Shown here piece by piece: positions 60,517-64,000 of a DNA stretch of 64,000 nucleotides. The notes beneath the pieces were generated by a model that was not told the DNA's origin, searched no databases, and was given only the letters and a program-made list of their open reading frames with translations. Source of the DNA: Paraphysoderma sedebokerense (lineage: Eukaryota > Blastocladiomycota > Physodermatomycetes > Physodermatales > Physodermataceae). The number at the start of each line of letters is the position of its first letter. The first letter of the stretch is position 1. Position numbers and translations under genes: made by a program. Where the stretch lies: contig JAHLJZ010000003.1 of assembly GCA_025602915.1 (NCBI GenBank), positions 124,001 through 188,000 on the forward strand. The letters are read 5' to 3'.

Positions 60517-63369
60517 TTATTTGCCACCAGCCTTACCTGAATCTTCCTTCAAACTGACGACCTTATTCATAATTAGCTTCCAATCTTGAGGATCATCGCC
60601 GTATATTTCACTTTCTGGATCCAAGCTGAAATATCCTGTTCTAGTGAACTGAAATTTCAGAGATTCAACGCTCTTCATTTCTAAATCTGTCGCATCCCTG
60701 TGCACACTTTTCCCAACTTCGTCAGCATCTCGCAGTCTTTTTGCTGTTGAAACGTATTCAATGTTTTTGCGCTTCAAATCAGCTTTGTGCTTTTTAATCC
60801 AATCCAGAATACCGATTTCCATAATTGCGTCAGGATGCATCTTAAGAGAGTTCGGATTAACATCGGACAACCATCCACCGGGTACTTGATTCTTGTCCTG
60901 CGGGTTAGAATGAAGGAACAAACTTTCGTAGATGCGGGCTTCAAACTTGACTGGTGAGCGATGAGTTGGCGAATCTGCAATCCAGTGAATGTAAGTTTTA
61001 GGTTTCTTAGGCGGATAATTTGGGTCGTTCTCTATTTTGCACTTGATTTCAGTGACAAGACCGGTCTGTGGATCTTTCTTAAAATCAATACAAGTGATAG
61101 GCGAAGACACCCCGAGAAGACCGACCGATTTTCCAGGTGCCAGACGGTAATAGTCTTTTGAGTCGACTTCACGAAAATCGTCACGGTCAATATAGAGAGT
61201 TCGGGTAAACGGGACTTGGCGACTGCCAGCGGTTGCATCAACAGGATTATTCGGTAATGTAATTAACTCATGATGCGCTTCAGGAAGATTGTCAATGGTA
61301 ATTTTAACCGGATCAAGTATAGCCATGAGACGAGGAGCGATTTCGTTGAGGAATGCTCTGACATGGTTTTCGAGGCGTGCGACATCGATAGTAGTCACGT
61401 TGGTAGTAACACCGACTTCGCGGACAAAAGCGTTGATTGCTTGAGGAGGAAATCCACGCCGACGAAGGGCAACCAGCGTGTACAAACGAGGATCATCCCA
61501 ACTGCTGACTGCACCAGTCTCCACAAGCTTGGTGAGTTTACGTTTCGACAATACTGTATTTGTGATACTTAGTCTACCGTATTCCCATTGTACCGGACGA
61601 TAAACTTCCAAAGCATCGACGAGCCAATAATATGATTCCCGAGCTTGACGGAATTCGGTGGTGCATAATGAGTGAGTGATATTTTCAAAGGAATCAACGA
61701 GGCAGTGGGTGAAGTCATATGTGGGATAAATACACCATTGATCTCCAGTTCGATGATGTGGCGTGTACAAGACCCTGTAAGCAATCAAATCCCAAAATTG
61801 AGGATTCCCACTTTGCATGTCCATCTTCATACGCAATATAGCCTCTCCTTCCTTATATCTCCCTTGCTTCATTTTCTCAAATTCGGCTAACGATTCCTTA
61901 ATTGGGCGATTCCTCCACGGAGACTCTGTCCGTGGACCTTTCTCGGCACCACCGCGTTGGAGATAGATTTCTTCCCCGGTACAATGGCAAACGTAAGCTT
62001 TATCGCGTCGGATTAACTCTACGGCCAACTCATACAAACGTTGAAAGTAATCTGAGGAATAGGTGATTTTAAACGGTTTGAACCCTAACCACCGCACGCT
62101 CTCCTCGATTGAATTGAAAAATCGTTCTTCCTCCGCCTCGGGATTGGTATCGTCATACCGCAGATAACATATGCCGTTGTGAACTTGGGCATAACCGAAA
62201 TTAATGTTAATTGCTTTGGCGTGGCCGATATGCAGATACCCGTTCGGTTCTGGGGGGAACCGTGTTACATATTTTCCTCCCGTCGCTCGCAGATGTTCTT
62301 CCATCAATTCGGGTTTTAATTGAGGATTCTCCCCCGGTTTATGTAGTCGAGCCATTTCACCCTCAAAGAACATATTTGTGAGAAGCTTCGTGACATCAGG
62401 AGCACCACCAGACTTGACGTCGGCTACTTTTTCATCTTTTTTGGCTTTCTGCGCCTTTTCCTTTTTCTAATGTGGACATTGGCATGTTAGACAAGAATAA
62501 TCAAAGTAATAATCATGTGAATTGAATTTGTATTAGAACGTAATAAACACACCTTTGCTGCCTTTGGATCATCGCGCTCGTCTTTAGGCCCCAGAACTTT
62601 TGTCATGTTCTTCTCTACTTCTTCCTTGACAGCCAAGGAATTTGCCCAGCGCAATCGTGTTGCTCTGCATTCGCCCAATAAGAAGCCAAGAGATCTGTAT
62701 CGATCCTTTTCTAAACGGTCTTTGTTTCGTTTTATGATATCTGCTACTGCTGAGATCAACTCTTGCTCCGATATTTCGATTCCTATGAATAATGATATTA
62801 ACTCCAAGCAACGTAGATATTGAAGCAAAGAACACTCACCGATACCGCAACTCTCTTCATAAGATTTCAAGTCATAGTCTTGACCAACGCGGACGCTTTC
62901 AAAAAACTTGATCGCGGCTAAGGAACGATATTATCGTTGGTTATCAAATAGAGGATTAGAGCAGACGAAAAAGCATAAACAACACACCTGATACTTGATC
63001 ACTTGACTTCAACTTCTCAGCCAAAATTTCTTTGGTCAAAAATTCTAAATGAGGAGTTGCATTCTTTGTGACAGTGGACGCCAAAACATACAATAAATTG
63101 CCAATCGGTTTCGGAATGTCATTTGACGATGACGTTACATTGGCCTGAGTTTAATATTGCCATATTTTTGTGTGTTTAAAAATGAACGACAGAAAATTAG
63201 CTCTTGTATGCCTTCCACCTTGTAGTGTGAGTTACAACGAAAGTCATAAACATACATGGTCAATAACGGATTTCAGAGTAGGAGCGAGTTTTTTGTTAGA
63301 AACTGTCTCTTTGGCCTTTTTTTCAGAGAGGCCAATCTTTGTGAACAGTTGGACGAGATCGTCTGCCAT
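60517..63369 (-). CDS. QARS1: Glutaminyl-tRNA synthetase
   Basis: It charges tRNA-Gln in the cytosol. The start ATG at 63369 gives MADDLVQLFTKIGLSEKKA. Four upstream exons encode the eukaryotic N-terminal RNA-binding domain (AKETVSNKK..., IEISEQELISAVADIIKRNK, GFLLGECRATRLRWANSLAV) and a Lys-rich linker. A 600-codon exon holds the class I catalytic core: RFPPEPNGYLHIGHAKAINI (HIGH), CYLRYDDTNPEAEEERFF, TYDFTHCLVDSFENITHSLC, TNTVLSKRKLTKLVE (KMSKS variant) and the anticodon-binding beta barrels (YYRLAPGKSVGLLG). The stop is at 60517 after KAGGK. It is complete and matches the yeast Gln4 layout. It is divergent from ARP6 with 121 bp between starts. Confidence 0.94.
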
Positions 63370-63490
63370 TGTGCTAGGAGAAGGTTGAGGAACAAGGAGT
63401 GCGGAGGAAGGACCGGTGTTTGTTTACTGCGAGCGAGCGGAAACTTTGTTTGCTGCCCACTCTTGGTGACAACAGAACCGACTTCACTCA
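63370..63490. promoter_or_regulatory. Short divergent promoter region QARS / ARP6
   Basis: 121 bp between the two start codons. This is the tightest divergent pair in the window, so leaders must be very short or transcripts overlap. No distinct motif was recognised. Confidence 0.4.
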
Positions 63491-64000
63491 ATGACAGGGA
63501 ATACACTCGTCGTGGATAATGGTGCCTACTCCATTAAAGCCGGCTGGGCCCACATTGATCATGACCCGAAGTACATCAATCTGCGTTCATCTGGGTTTGA
63601 CCTCGAAGGATTGTTAACTATTTGGATCGCACGTCTAGGATCATTCCAAATGCGATCATCAGAGGAAAATCTGACCGCCGAATTCTCATTGCCGATGAAG
63701 TTAATTCAGTCAATAATGTAACTGGTATATATTACAAGCTGCCTTTTGAAAAGGTAAGTAATTTGGCAGTTTTCGATTCTCGCATGGTTAACTTCTTGAC
63801 CTGGTCACTTCGTTTTAGGGTTATCTGACCAATTGGGAAGTTCAGAAAGGAATTTGGGACAGGCTATTCAATGATGTCTTACAGGTATATTGAGATATGT
63901 TCTAGTGATATGAGTGGTGTCTGATCTAGTCTTAAATATGTTGGAATACCCCAGGTCGACCCGACAGAAACCCAACTAATTGTAACCGAACCCATGTTTA
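63491..64000 (+). CDS. ARP6: Actin-related protein 6 (5' part, runs off the window)
   Basis: ARP6 is a subunit of the SWR1/SRCAP complex that deposits histone H2A.Z. Exon 1 from ATG 63491 reads TLVVDNGAYSIKAGWAHIDH (actin-fold phosphate-1 loop DNGAYSIKAG). Exons continue with IIPNAIIRGKSDRRILIADE, YYKLPFEKGYLTNWEVQKGI, WDRLFNDVLQ and VDPTETQLIVTEPMF, corresponding to human ARP6 VIPNCQFRSKT, FYILPFQKGYLVNWDVQRQV and NIIITEPYF. Three introns are visible (first about 63571-63639, GTACAT...CTAG). The gene is cut by the window edge at 64000; nothing suggests it is broken. Confidence 0.9.

Overview
The window reads as nuclear DNA of a zoosporic (flagellated) fungus, most likely Chytridiomycota, Blastocladiomycota or a neighbouring early-diverging lineage. 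Fungal signs are an intron-rich compact layout with mostly 60-130 nt introns, a Pho85-type CDK with the exact yeast length, a fungal-type HIS1, an F-BAR/PH protein of Slm type and a probable Rrn5-type Pol I factor. Flagellar signs are CFAP53, CFAP44 and a NEK8-type kinase; CFAP53 and CFAP44 are axonemal proteins that non-flagellated fungi have lost. The exact species cannot be told from the sequence. No transposon, virus-derived element, tRNA, rRNA or CRISPR array was recognised.

Layout. 136-3895: multi-pass membrane protein with an NPF-motif tail. 3896-4952: the only repeat-rich stretch, with a 32-bp and a 49-bp tandem repeat and a GC-rich hairpin. 4953-5896: doubtful hypothetical gene. 6266-8388 (-) CFAP53; 8618-9988 (+) CSN7; 10156-11855 (-) Borealin; 12002-13401 (+) Rrn5-like factor; 13803-16475 (-) UbiA prenyltransferase fused to a flavin monooxygenase; 16852-18677 (-) CARM1/PRMT4; 18825-20655 (-) F-BAR/PH protein; 20873-22551 (+) coiled-coil protein; 22684-23598 (-) Pho85 CDK; 23872-24739 (+) Skp1-like protein; 25023-26349 (+) NEK8-like kinase; 26467-28118 (-) glyoxalase II; 28533-30291 (-) mitochondrial carrier; 30480-31657 (+) HIS1; 31911-33886 (-) DUF427 fused to a dual-specificity phosphatase; 34432-35848 (+) SLC35C2-type transporter; 36125-37696 (+) Rpn11; 38229-38789 (+) hypothetical membrane protein; 39435-40442 (-) CFIm25; 41054-42043 (+) mitoribosomal mS38; 42292-46264 (+) SNF5 with a GATA finger; 46826-53956 (+) CFAP44; 54208-59682 (-) a double-anchored glycosyltransferase-REJ-GPS protein; 60517-63369 (-) glutaminyl-tRNA synthetase; 63491-64000 (+) start of ARP6.

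Genes often sit as divergent or convergent pairs with 100-300 bp between them. Functionally they are a housekeeping mix (proteasome and COP9 signalosome, chromatin remodelling by SNF5 and ARP6, CARM1, histidine synthesis, tRNA charging, mRNA 3'-end processing, mitochondrial translation) plus a flagellar set. There is no operon-like system. The novelty lies in domain fusions: GT-B + GT-A + REJ + GPS in one membrane protein, UbiA + flavin monooxygenase, DUF427 + phosphatase, and SNF5 + GATA. It also lies in gene structure: 12- and 13-nt microexons in HIS1 and RPN11, in-frame introns that hide inside open frames, and a set of 5' splice sites starting GTT.

Limits. Exon structures were built by eye from reading-frame continuity and remembered family sequences, with no alignment or transcript data. 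Ends of multi-exon genes may be off by an exon, especially the 5' ends of glyoxalase II, SLC35C2, CFIm25 and DUF427-DUSP.
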